Shown here one piece after another: positions 32,133 to 43,800 of a stretch of 64,000 bases of DNA. The stretch's first letter is position 1; each line of letters begins with the position of its first letter. A program made the position numbers and the translations under genes. The notes under the pieces were generated by a model. The model saw only the letters and a program-made list of their open reading frames with translations, did no database searches and was not told where the DNA came from. This DNA comes from Lophium mytilinum (lineage: Eukaryota; Ascomycota; Dothideomycetes; Mytilinidiales; Mytilinidiaceae), in NCBI GenBank assembly GCA_010093605.1, contig MU004182.1:2279195-2343194 (forward strand), given 5' to 3'.

Positions 32133-32869
32133 TTACTCTTCACTCACCAACCCGGAAAGCCTAAATACACCCCAGCCACACTTCTCCTCCGCCCATTCCC
32201 TTAGGTCTATATCCACATACCCCGTCTCTTCAAACCCTAACTCCAGAAACGACCGCCTCATCTGCGGCTCCGAGCACACAAACACCGGAACCCCCGCCTG
32301 CTTTCCCTTTTCAAGTAACAGCTTCATCAAGCTCGACCAAATCCCCCGTCCCCGATGAGATGGTCTAACATAGCTATGCGTCAACGCTACACTGCCGCAT
32401 TAACCACACGCTCTCAACACGCATGAGAATACCGCGCATATGATGGTAAAGACTCACTCAAATAATCCACACCCCTCCCCTCAACCCCCCCCTCAAGCTC
32501 CCTCGCAGCGCTCATGACGCGCTCGCTCACCTCCGGGACGATATACTCCGGTACACCCCCCTTCGTCACCCCCTCTCCCTCCGCTCTCCTTACTTTCTCC
32601 TTTCCGGCCTTGCGCGTCGTTACGAGGTGTCCAACGATCTCCCCCGTCTCGTCATCAACGACCTTCAGCAGCTTGCTCCCCGAGGCTTGGAATGATGCCT
32701 CAACGGCTTTGGTGGAGTGCGCCAGCTGGATTGCTTCATTGGGCCAGTCTTTGAATAGGAAGCGGTTTATGGCTAGGGGGAGCTTGGAGGCCGCGACGAA
32801 CGAGGAGATGGTTGGGATGTCGGGGGTGGTGATGGGGTGGATGGAGTAGCCTGGGAGGAGGATAGACAT
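32133..32869 (-). CDS. GNAT-family N-acetyltransferase
   Basis: Acetyl-CoA dependent acetyltransferase of unknown substrate. Exon 1 32869-32458 and exon 2 32386-32133 join in phase 1 over a 71-bp intron (gtgagt...tgtag), giving 221 residues. Exon 2 carries the acetyl-CoA loop RPSHRGRGIWSSLMKLLLEK (the R/Q-x-x-G-x-G/A motif A) and motif B region SFLELGFEETGYVDIDL. Exon 1 holds strand LKVVDDETGEIVGHLVTTRK and a charged insertion. The overall pattern resembles the many small fungal GNATs that act on small molecules. Confidence 0.85.
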
Positions 32870-34145
32870 TCTTGATGCTTGGCGAGACTGAAAGATTGCT
32901 TGCGATGAAATAGGTAGCTCTTTTGTGTTCTTTCGTTCAGGGCATTGCGGGGGTTAAATGGTTTCTTGGGTGTTCGCGAGGAATTAGGCAACGAAATTCC
33001 GTTGCGGATTATAGAGCTAGGTGGCAAAGAGACGTCAGGTATTGCGCGTTTCATTCAGGCTGCTGCCGATTAAATGGGAGGACTGCTTTAGTGCTGATTT
33101 TGAAAGCGTTCTATCTGCTTGCGTGATATTTTGAGAGATGGTGTTTCCTCAAAATCTATGCTTTGATTCGTGGATCATGTAATGGTAGACAATAGGAAAG
33201 GGTTACCCGAAGCTTGCCACTAGCCCAACCACCTCCATCCTATGTAAATGCAATACAAAACCGTGCCGTAATGGAGTTAGGAGAAGGAAAGGAGTGCAGG
33301 ACCGAAAGCTGTAGCCTAAACTGAGAAGGATGATGTGACTATTTCGAAGTAGTTGGGAGCATTAGCAGAAGATGAGTGGACATTTTGAACCTTCCTTCGA
33401 TTGACTTTTGGACAGATGAAAGGTTCCCATGCCTTACCAATAAGCAGTGTACCGGATCCAGATCCATCCACTTGGAGATGGTCACGTGATATATTCACCT
33501 GCGACAGATATCATCACATTCAATATGGATAGTACGCTTATCAACCGCAGCCTGCGCATCGAACCAAGTTGACATACGCAATGGAGCTGAGCGGTGGATA
33601 ACGATAGGGAGTATGCATATGAACATGAAAAGCCATAACTAGCAGCACTGCTTCTAGCTTTTATCTTGTTTACCACGAGAGAAATCGGACTATCTTTGGG
33701 GTGTCAAAGATGCTACAAGAGACACTGTAAGGCGACTGGGCAAAGTTTCTGATAAGTGCTGCTATTCTGGATCTGAAAAGCTAAGCCAGCTCAGATTGGT
33801 TTGCATGCTTTTCGACGTTGGATTCAGTAATATTGATCCTGAATCAAGCCCGAAACGCAGTCAGTCGAGGATTGCCGTAGTACTAGGGGCCATCTGCATT
33901 GACTCGGAGGTTTAGCCAGCTGTTTCATGGAGGCGACAGGTTTTTATGTAATAAAGGAGAAACCGGTGGAGTTGGTTAGCATATTGATGGTGATGGTGAT
34001 GGCTAAAAAGGAGGAGAGTTTCGGTACTACGATTAGTCACGTGCAAGGCTACGCTCAGGAAAGACTAGGCTAGTTCGGACTACGTGTCCACGTTTCCCTC
34101 TCCTTCAGCATCACCTATCATCAAAACTTACCCCCGAGACTATTC
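32870..34145. other. Intergenic, no supported gene
   Basis: 1.3 kb with only short frames (60-90 codons), none with a domain. Divergent promoters of the acetyltransferase and the Zn2Cys6 gene. Confidence 0.6.
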
Positions 34146-35443
34146 ATGTCCACTCGGGTTGATGCGGATAAAGGCTCCCAGCTAAGATGGGCAACAAATA
34201 CTCCCAGAAAAGCTTGCGAACCATGTCAAATGACAAAACGGTGATGTACTCTCGAAAAGTCTGCGTGCTCGCGATGCATGTCGAAGAGTCTGCATTGCCG
34301 CTACAACGTCCACTCAAGATCAAGCACTAGCCATAGGCTTGTCACGGAGAACTTGTCGCATTGGCCGAGTCCATTTCGGCTGGTCTCTTCGTCCAACGTT
34401 TCAGATACCCTTGGTCTTGCTAAAGCTAACATCAACGGTAACGCGGGTTACAAGCCTCCCGATGCTCAGAGAGTACACTGTGCCATACTCGACTCTACGC
34501 AGATCAGTCTGGCTTCCACACTTGCTAGCCTCCAGATTAGGAGCCGGTGGATGGAAACGTTTGTTCCCTCTTCGAATCAGACACCTAAGACCCTCCAGCC
34601 ATACACAGTGCAGTATCTCTCATGTGTCTTAGCGGCATACTCTAAATCTATGACTTCTTCGGAGAAGTATCCTCCTATCATCCATCGTCTTCAAGTTGAA
34701 ACCGAGCAACTCTCGTTGACTTTGGCAACCTGTTATCGCCTAGTTCTTCAATGGGACTATTGCAGAAAAACCCCTAGTAACGTGGCAAAAGTAACGGAAG
34801 ATGTACAACTAGAGATGCAGCGGCTGCTGAACGAAGTACGTGATGTTTCAACTACCCAGTCCAGAGCTCGTTATTAAGAGCGAGGCAGTATCAGACCTCC
34901 ACTCAAATTAAGTTTCTCGCGGCGTTCCAAGCCTACCTCCTATACTCAATAATGGCCTTCTTACCGCCACTCCCTAATACCCAAATCGTGGGCCATTCGA
35001 CTTTCGTCTCATTACAAGAGATGGCCAGTAACGCGTCCGCCACCGGACTCGCCTGTACCGCAGAGCTATCCCAGACTCGCCCGACATGGGAGACATGGAT
35101 AGTGGCATCTGCGAAAAGACGTACGATATATGCGTCGTACCTGTTCAACAATGTTTTCAACGCAATCAATGGAGTCGGCACCTACCTAGCAGACGAATTA
35201 ACTGGTCTACCTTTACCAGCCACTAAAGCGCTCTGGGAGTGCCAAAATCGAGTCCACTGGGAAAGTGAGTACGATACGTACCTTGGATCCTGGAAAGACG
35301 GAGAGATTCAGATTGCCGAGCTATGGCGATCGGAAGCAACAGGTTCCCCAGAGCGGCGAGAGCGAGTTGAACGATGGGTTCACGCTGCGGATGAATTTAG
35401 GATGACTCTATTTGCGGTTTGTTGCCATATTCACGGCTGCTAA
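34146..35443 (+). pseudogene. Zn2Cys6 transcription factor with an in-frame TGA inside the zinc cluster
   Basis: Fungal binuclear-zinc regulator. From the ATG at 34146 (MSTRVDADKGSQLRW) the frame reads KACEPCQMTKR, then TGA at 34242-34244, then CTLEKSACSRCMSKSLHCRY. Counting the stop as a residue, the six Cys have perfect spacing C-x2-C-x6-C-x6-C-x2-C-x6-C. The frame then stays open. An intron at 34836-34894 (gtacgt...tatcag, phase 0) joins RLLNE to TSTQIKFLAAFQAYLLYSIM and on to the usual C-terminal end DEFRMTLFAVCCHIHGC at 35443. So everything but one codon is intact, which points to a recent null allele, a sequencing error, or stop-codon bypass. Nearest neighbour is an MFS transporter in tail-to-tail arrangement 47 bp away. 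Confidence 0.75.
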
Positions 35444-35490
35444 TGAAGGGTATATATGTCTTCTATGGTTGAACCGAGACTTGTGAATAT

Positions 35491-36951
35491 CTATGATCTC
35501 TCTAGCTTTTCTCTTTTCAGCCTCTTCTTAGCCCCATATCTTGATTGGATGACAACTAAGCCCAAAGACAGAACTAATATCCCAGCTAGCATCGTGAATT
35601 CCCAACCAACGCCCATTCCATTCGCTATCGGAACTACCGCCGCAGTACCACCAGCTCCCATCAAACACCTCGCTAAGTTCAACGCGGCCGTTGCTGAAGC
35701 GCTACGTGTCGAGTATATATCCACCAACAACGTCGTTATCACAGACTGCGTGGCGCATGACGACCAGCCCATCACAAAAGTACATATGATTGGCACGGAG
35801 ATGTGAACCTTGTTCTGTAAAGTCCAGCCAAACACCACGGTCGCAGCTATCTGCATAGCGGCCCAGAGCCAGATCGTTCGCAACCGAGCATGTTCTAGCG
35901 GAAAGTCTTCCGCGTTTCCAGTGAAGCTGTTTTTGATTCGTCGGTAATCGAAGTCCAGGAATTTTCCGGTAGTCATTGTGCCCACGATACACCCAACTCC
36001 ATTCGCAATGTACGTCAAGCCAATCTCAATTTGGGACAGGCCATAGGTCTCATGAAAGAAGGTCGACAGTGCCGTTATAGTCATCTGCCATACCGTGTAG
36101 TAAATCGAGAGGAAAATGATGATCCAGGTTACCTCGCCTCCGAATACGATTCGCAACGGCCCGGTGAAATCTAGCTGCAATCTCTTTCGGGAAGGAGCAC
36201 CACTCAAGGTCCGGGAAAGCTCTAATTCGGTCTCATCGTGTCGACGCAATTGCAAGTATGCAATCAGAGACTGTCCAAGGCCTTTCGCCGGTATGGAGCC
36301 ATTGCCGACGAGCGATCGCAGGGTCTCTGGGAGGAAGACCACCAGAAATATCAAGAAGGTGCCACTAAAGATGGTCAAGAACCAGAATATGGCCCTCCAG
36401 CCAAGCGTTCCTGCAAAGATCCCGCCCAAGATCGGACCGCCTGCAGTAGGAAACAGTAGTCCGGCCTGGTAGAAGCCCATATATCCACCTCTTTCTTCTC
36501 GCGTCGTAATGTCACCAATCACGCCCGCTCCAATTGCAATCGTACTCGCACTTCCAGTACTCTGCAGGCAGCGTAGAATGACGAGTTGGTAGTAATGTGT
36601 TGTCTCTGCGAGGCCAATGCATGCTGAGAAGAATACCAAGAATGTGCAAATATAGGTTACGCGGCGGCCTTGGACATCGGCAATGGCCCCCCAGAGGGTC
36701 GGCGACAGACCCTGAAATATCATGTACGACGTCACCGTCAAATTGATGAGCTCTGGCGCTACACCGAAGTCCGCAGCAATCGTAGGAATCGATGGATTGT
36801 AGATATTGGAGGCGAGACCAGAAAATGACGCCGCTACCGATACAATGATGGTGATAACCGTCTTTTGGCCTGTCGTAAATATTGAATACGGGACCTGGGG
36901 CGCCGGGGGTGCTTCGGGCTGGGACTCGAGTTTCATCTCGTTTTCAGCCAT
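35491..36951 (-). CDS. MFS transporter, DHA1 (drug:H+ antiporter) type
   Basis: 486 residues from the ATG at 36951 (MAENEMKLES), 12 predicted helices. Motif A is GAIADVQGRR between helices 2 and 3; motif C-like PTAGGPILGGIFAG in helix 5 is the antiporter signature; a central cytosolic loop follows LPETLRSLVG. Closest in feel to yeast Qdr/Aqr/Tpo-type DHA1 exporters of drugs, polyamines or organic acids; the substrate cannot be told. A longer frame reaches 37002 but without an ATG. Convergent with the Zn2Cys6 gene, a pairing often seen between a regulator and its transporter target. Confidence 0.9.
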   Translation of the reverse strand: MAENEMKLESQPEAPPAPQVPYSIFTTGQKTVITIIVSVAASFSGLASNIYNPSIPTIAADFGVAPELINLTVTSYMIFQGLSPTLWGAIADVQGRRVTYICTFLVFFSACIGLAETTHYYQLVILRCLQSTGSASTIAIGAGVIGDITTREERGGYMGFYQAGLLFPTAGGPILGGIFAGTLGWRAIFWFLTIFSGTFLIFLVVFLPETLRSLVGNGSIPAKGLGQSLIAYLQLRRHDETELELSRTLSGAPSRKRLQLDFTGPLRIVFGGEVTWIIIFLSIYYTVWQMTITALSTFFHETYGLSQIEIGLTYIANGVGCIVGTMTTGKFLDFDYRRIKNSFTGNAEDFPLEHARLRTIWLWAAMQIAATVVFGWTLQNKVHISVPIICTFVMGWSSCATQSVITTLLVDIYSTRSASATAALNLARCLMGAGGTAAVVPIANGMGVGWEFTMLAGILVLSLGLVVIQSRYGAKKRLKREKLERS

Positions 36952-38723
36952 TTTGGGAAGTTGGAATTGAAGTCGTTGAGAGTCGGGAGTAAGGCCTAAC
37001 ACCCGATACTTGTATGGTCCAATTTGTAGGGGAGCTGTCGTCGGGAGTTTCTAAGCCGTATGAGGGCAAGTCCCGCAGCGGAAATTCTTTGGAAGTGGGA
37101 TAGCGCAATCGGATAGTCGGCAAGCGTCCGTCATCGGCGTTGACGACACCTGCTGCACGTTGGACAATACCATCGTCTCTTATTCCCGGGGTTCCTCACT
37201 CCCTAGCCGACTTCCACTGATTCCTTTGGCCTAATTCAATCTCTACCACGGCTCTTTCGAAGTAATACGACCAAGGCCGACCGAGTCTTGCTTTGAGTTT
37301 TTCTAACTAGCCCGCTACCTTTACTCCCGAGGATATGGATACATCTCGACCACTCAAGTCTGGGATGCTAATCTCCAGTGTCAGCCAAACAATGTCTGCA
37401 CTATTTCAATACTGCAAATGGAAACAGGAATAGTTTACTCGAGAGCTACGAACCCCTCCATCCGGAGAACCAACGTCCAAGCCCAGATCAGAACGACACT
37501 AGACTCTCCGAAATCATCGTCGACATGGGTTCGAGGAGTTCATCTCATTAAACAGACTAAGCTGAGGCACCTACAAGTATAGCTACAAACTAGCTTTGAG
37601 ATCAGCTGCCTCCCATCATCAATCCATATTATCATCCCAAATACTTCCTTCACTCTATCCCACGCGACTTTGTGAATCCATGATGAGGTACTAAACATGC
37701 GAGAATAACAACTTGGAATCGACAAAAGCGCAACTCCATCTGCTCCAGAGATAAAGTTTGCAACTGCCAGGCTGAAAAGCCTATAGAGAAAGCCAGACAA
37801 GACAGTGGTAGTATCACGTGATCGAACACCCCGGCTCACCATTAATTCGACGCTCGTCAAAAGACACTCCGTGCGAATAAAAAGAAGATATGCCTATCCT
37901 AGAATAGCTAATATCACCTTTCATTTCACGGTGAATCCAGATGACCCCCATATGCTGATTTCAGGGGGCCTCTGAGCTATATAAGCTACCAAAATATGCG
38001 AGGGCAAGTCGGACCGAGCCTCCTTTAATTCCGTATCCGCCTCTTCAACCTCATTTCCACATCTTCGTCGGCCTTTTTCAGCAGACTAGTGGACTCCAGC
38101 CCCCGGCGACTCCGTGATAGCGCCTACAGAGTCAATGATGATCAAGAACATTCATCGCCCACTCTGCATCGGCACCCTTTGTGCGCTGCATACTGAGCGG
38201 TGCAAGAATCAACGGAGACTATCTCCATACACAATAGCCTTTGGCTCAACTCGCCAAGGTGATGAACCCGTTAGACTTCCTTGTATATCGTGGTAGTTAC
38301 TTGCAGCCAGAGGTGTCGCGCGCGTGGTCTGGACCCTGTTATTCCGGGTTGTCATAATCGCACTATTGCTCGTCCGTCTGTCTAACCAAATAATACCTCC
38401 TTGGAAGCGCCACGCACCGGTAGGGCCTAGCTTTAATGCATTGGGAAAAGAAGCCCCAACCCCACCTTCCTGAGCGGCTACTCATCGCAACAGACCTCGT
38501 TTAGCCGTGACATTCGTGGTGGAGAGCCCAGGACTGCAGCTGTGTCCAGGCAAGCCACAAGGCACTACTTGATTCGGGTCCATACTATAACTTCTAGCAA
38601 TCCGCTACCTCATGTCTCTCCAGTTTTTTGTCGCTCTCACACTCGTTTGATATCTGTCCAGCTTGACTTGCAGTCTCTGCACCCACACTCTTTTAAGATA
38701 CGTCTTCAGCATAATCTCCAGCC
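36952..38723. other. Intergenic, no supported gene
   Basis: 1.8 kb. Frames at 37,540-37,860 (-) and 38,114-38,296 (+) show nothing recognisable. The last 120 bp before 38724 is pyrimidine-rich leader. Confidence 0.6.
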
Positions 38724-40208
38724 ATGTTTTTCCGCGCAGCTGTCGGAGTTCCTCTCCTTCTTTCAAGCCTTGCATCCGCCGCATTAAATGGCACTTACCC
38801 AGCGAGCACCACCACAAACCTCAATTGCGCCACGAAAATGGGCAAACACTCCGCTTGCCCAGTCCCCACTTGCACAAAGCTCTGGACTGTCGAGGCACCT
38901 CCGGTCATTATCCCCTCATATACGCAAATGACATTGACCTATACCGGGAACGCCTCTACGATCACCTCAACCGAGACGGTACAAGTAACCGCTACAGTCA
39001 CGGACTCGACTATCACTGACAGTATGTTGCTTCCTAATACCGATGCGTGTACAATGAACTGATTTCTTCTAGCGTTCTCGACGACATCGACTGAATATGA
39101 CACCATCACCGAGACCATCAGGTACATCCAGCAACCTCAAACCCTTCTTCTAGACCTGAACTGATGTCTCGTAGTACTACGACCACGTTCACTGAGACTG
39201 ACACTGCGACGACTACATCTACCTACACCTCCAGCGTGCCGACAGCGAGTGGCTTTGTACCTGTCTCTGACACGCTCAACGGTTACCCGGGTTCCCAGTC
39301 GCAAAAGAGAAATGACTGGAGCCAACTCGAAGCCCGCGCAGCCAATTCTACGGAGTGCGGTGTCCCGAAGGATGACTATCCCCAGTCTGTTGAGTGTATG
39401 TTTTCAGTTCGCGATATTGAACGAATTGGGCCCCGTGGATGTTCTCGTGCTGATCTTTTGCAGGTTTGGCTGAGATAATGGTTCAGTCAACCAAGTTGGT
39501 TACTGTGACGCAAAGCCCAACCGTGACGATTATCACTCCAGCTCCTTCCAGCACGACTGTGCAATCGACAGCAAGTACCCCTTATTGGTTTTCTGCGGGC
39601 AGTCGCTAATTTCTTCCTCAGACGACGTCTACCTCCACCATCGTTCCCGACGATGTTTCGACAACGGAAAGGTAAACCCGATGCTAAGAGCTACACCCTG
39701 CCAACTGAAGCTAACATCTTGCAGCTTCTCGACCACAGAAACTATGACCGAAACCGCCGTAAGTCCCCAATTCGCGCACTCTCACCCGGGCCGTCCATCC
39801 CACTGACATCGGTAGACTCTATCCTTCACTGAGACCGCTACGACTACCACTACCGTGGAAGCTGCAGCTGCAACGACCGTTATCGCAGCCTGCGCGGCCG
39901 ATAACATCGTTGGGCCAATTGACGGCCGCAGTATCTATAATGTCTTCAACATCGGTCCGAATGCAGCAACTATATACGACAATGCAGCAGCTACATCCGC
40001 TTACGACTGCTGTGCTCAATGCTTCAACAAGGACGGTTGCACCGGCTCTATCTACGGATATGGCAGGTGCCTCTTGATGCACAACAGCGCCCGCACATGC
40101 GACAGCCAGAGTGCGAATGTTGCGTACTTCGTAGCTCAGACGGGCTCCGGAGGTTACGCTGTTAGCAACGGCAACTGTGGGTACCTGTATGATCATGGCG
40201 CTTCGTAG
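38724..40208 (+). CDS. Secreted Thr-rich protein with C-terminal PAN/Apple-like domain
   Basis: Seven exons: 38724-39021, 39073-39121, 39175-39395, 39464-39570, 39622-39671, 39725-39758, 39816-40208; phases agree throughout and give 383 residues. Intron 4 starts gc (gcaagt); the alternative gt donor would break the Thr-rich repeat frame. A signal peptide (MFFRAAVGVPLLLSSLASA) is followed by a Cys-containing segment, then a long Thr/Ser/Glu-rich stalk built of TxTxTET-type repeats spread over small exons, with a QKRNDW Kex2-like site. The C-terminal ~100 residues have six or more Cys (ACAADNIVGP, DCCAQCFNKDGCTGSIY, RTCDSQ, GNCGYL), the pattern of a PAN/Apple domain, which binds carbohydrate or protein. 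A wall-associated or adhesive role is inferred. Confidence 0.8.
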
Positions 40209-40874
40209 AGGCCCTTCATCGTGCTCGTGAGACGGCTGCTAGAACAACATCACACCGCTGTAGGATCTCATCTTACGTTGAATAGTAACTTTTAATACAA
40301 CTCTTAGTTTGGCGCCAAGCATTGAGTCAACCGTGTTGATTTTTACGTTCCGGCTTAATGCCAGATGAAGCAACGCAGGGCCTCGGACAGTGATGAGCAG
40401 AAGGGCACAGGCTTATGTCCAAAAGCCTCCACGGACTCGGAACTTGCGCTAGTCGAACACTCATTATTAGCAGCTGCATGCATGTAGCTGATGTGCGAAG
40501 GATCACTACTCGGACCCCGTCGGGTTGTTTCAAAAAGATCATAGATCAGCCCGTACGTACGACGGGGCCCGTGTACGGGGTGGGGGGTGGCGGGAGGAGC
40601 GATCATACAACCGGGTATCTGACCTGCATCGCTATGCAAACCAAGGGTTTTACAAGCAGATCCGCTAATATATTTCTTAGAGTTTGTCGGCTCGCCTAAT
40701 CACAATCGGCGTGGCTTCAGCCTCAAGCTTGAGCATGTAGATATACATACAAGCGCGCTCTCAACAGCCGCATCTACTGTACCTCTAGAGTAAGCGTGAA
40801 ACATTACGACTCCATAACTCAGGAGCTTGTAGCAAGTCAACGGCGATGCCTCACCAACAGTTCCAAATCTTCGC
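40209..40874. other. Intergenic between convergent genes
   Basis: About 670 bp; contains the 3' ends of the PAN-domain gene and the chimeric gene. Small frames near 40,327-40,699 are not recognised. Confidence 0.6.
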
Positions 40875-43800
40875 TCACGACTCCGCAAGATGGAAATACA
40901 ACGCCGCCAACGCTGCCGACAGCGTCGCAACCATCCACTGGCCAATACCGAACCCAGACTCCTGCGTCTTCATCGCCAATGCCACGACGATCGAGACCAC
41001 GAAACTCAACACCAGAATGATACAGAGGGATAGACTCAGCAACGGCTTGTTCGGTCCTTCGATAATATGGATGCCCCAACCCAACGTCAGCTCATTAGGT
41101 ACGCTCTGCTTTAAAATGCTCGAATGCAACTTCTTCGGCATACGATCGAAGAACAGCCGACTCTGGCTGCCAGCGTGCTGCTCGTGGTTCCAGAAATAGT
41201 GGAAGAATGTCCTATGGTCGATCGGAGGAAGTGGGTCTAGCGGACACTCATGGTAGTGGTATCGTTGCTCTTTGACTTCTAAGTGAGGTGGAATGGCCAT
41301 CGGCTTGTCGTACACGCCTACGCGGTGGCTGTCAACGACGCCAAAGCGCACGAATTGGATATCGACGGGTTTGAAGAGGAAGCCAAATCGGCGGCTGCGG
41401 CGGAGGGAGTGGTAGCGTGCGTGAACTAAGGAGAAGAAAGCGCTGTCGGTTTTGACCTCGGTGATGCCGTTGCTGGTTCTAGAGGTTAAGGGGATCTCGC
41501 CGAGGCTGATGCGGAGGGTCCCGGTATTGACGCATAGTTCGAAGAAGCGGTCTGTAGCTTGCCTGGTGCTAGGGCTTCTGAAGTTGATGCATTGGGACAG
41601 TGGATAGACGTTCTGCGTGTTCGAGTTGGGATTTCCTGGGGCCCCTAACGTTTGCCGGGGGAATAGCGGCTGAGAGCTAATCCCAGTGGATCCAGAACTC
41701 GTTGGCATCAATACAGCGTTGTCGATTGTACTGGGCGTGTTTTGAAGCGTTACTCCCAATCGATGTGGCGTAGTCTGGTCGTGATCTTTTACCCTATCCT
41801 GAGATCCATCCAGCTTGTTTTCTTCCACTACTTCGAAACGATGGTCGATATCATCATTCGATCTAACATCATATTTCTGTCCCACCTCTACATCAGACAA
41901 CACACACTTGTTGCACATGCAGTATTCTTCTTCTGGGGCCTTGGTCAGGTGCTCTATACAGAGTTGCCGTTTGAAGGACTCTAGTGCATGTATATCATCG
42001 CACTTGTAGTCGCCGTACATTGATTCGCCACAGCTCTGGGAAGGGCAGAGATTTATTAGCAGGCATCTTCAGAAGAATAGACTCAAAGTGAATCCCATCA
42101 CAAACGCGGTAACCAACTATGCCAAGTTCAAGACTGGTTCGAGTGGGCATATTTAGGCTGTCTTGACTTCCGGAAACTGTGTAGATCTTTGAACTTCATG
42201 AAGAACTCAAGACTTACACAAGTCCACTCAAGCCGCTCATATCCAACTTTAACACGCGGACGTAAAGCTACTTTGATTCCAGCTATAAGGCGAGAAAGGC
42301 TTAAAGGTAGGTATACCTCGACACTGGCGATCTTTGGCAAGCGCGGAGTAGAATACGGTGAGATCACTTTGGCTCCATCGTTTGCATTAGAAGGGGATAT
42401 TGAATCGGGGAGCTCTTCTGCTCTAGGCTCGTTGTTCAGGCGGGAGGCCTGCGCCGCCTGCCCAAACTTGGCTTTGTCGCCCTGAACCTGAGCCTGATTT
42501 TCTGCCTCTGGGATCTTTTGGGTCTTGAAGTGATCATCATTCAACGAGGGAGAGATATCAGCATCGTGTGTGACTTGACCAAGCGAAGAGACCCCGAAGT
42601 TGTCTCCAAAACCCATCGCATTTGCCCTATTAAGTGGCCCTCCCCCAACAAGCAGATTAAAGTCTAGAGTCGTTTGGACGGTTGGCGATTCGGTAGCCTG
42701 AGGGGCGTGTTCAATTTCGGAGAGTATGAGATTGAGAGGCGCGTCGCGTATTGTTTCTTTACCACATTCGACGCACATGTCCGCGGAGTGGGTCCTGTGG
42801 GTATGTGAAGACTCCTCTTTATTCCGGACGGCCTCTAAGTCAGAAAAGGGCCGCTGAAGTGGGGCACTATTTTCTGGCGGTCCGTCGTTCTTCGTGTGAT
42901 CAGCTTCAGTTGCTGCAACTTGTTGCTGGTTATCTTTTCGCTCAGTGGACTCTTGCTGGCGAACGAATGCTTCAGAATAATGCGTGGCCTGGCGCCTTGT
43001 CTCCTTTGCGAGGTCTGCTTGGGTTTGGTACCATAGATCAACGTCGTCTTTCGTCTGGCCTTTTTGGAAATCGTCGGCCTTCACCCATAGTAATGCCTGA
43101 CCGCGATCTTCTTCCTTTAACGGCGCGAGATCTCCAGAATCAGATATGGAGCGACGAGGTAACTTCTCCACTGCTTCACTAACTCCAGGGGAGAGTTTCG
43201 TCCTTTTGGAAGAAAGAGAGGAACGACTGCCTTCTCGATAACTATGACCTAAATGGTTTCCACGACCAGCGCGGATGCCTCTTCCCCCCTGGTTGGATGA
43301 AGTGAACGGAACTGGAACAAACGGAAACTGAACCCAATCTGGCGTTGTATTTGGTTTCAACGAAGAGTTTTGATTGCGCTCATTCTCAATCTTGGGATCC
43401 TTGTCCTGGGGCATTTTCTCCCATCCATGTAATGAGGTGTCTGGGGTGGGCCACCATTCTGCTTTTAGAGCTGATTCAACTGAAGATAGGCTGGCAGGTA
43501 GCGCTTCCGGCTGCCGGAACAGTGTACTCCCGTCTGTACGTTGATCAGACCTAACACCAAGCGGGTTCTTTGAGAAGGTAAGACGTATGCCACCTTTGGT
43601 ACTGTTCGGCAGAGGATAGGCGTACAAGTGGTTTAGCGATTTGGTTGCCGATACAACATCCTCGAATTCGACGGAACACATTGGGCCATTCTGCTTAGTA
43701 CGAAAACATAGTCTTTTATATCCAGGTTCTCGAGAGAATAGGGACTTCAGCAGATCTTCCGGAGTGTCAATGGGCAAATTTCCCACATAGAGTGTGTTGC

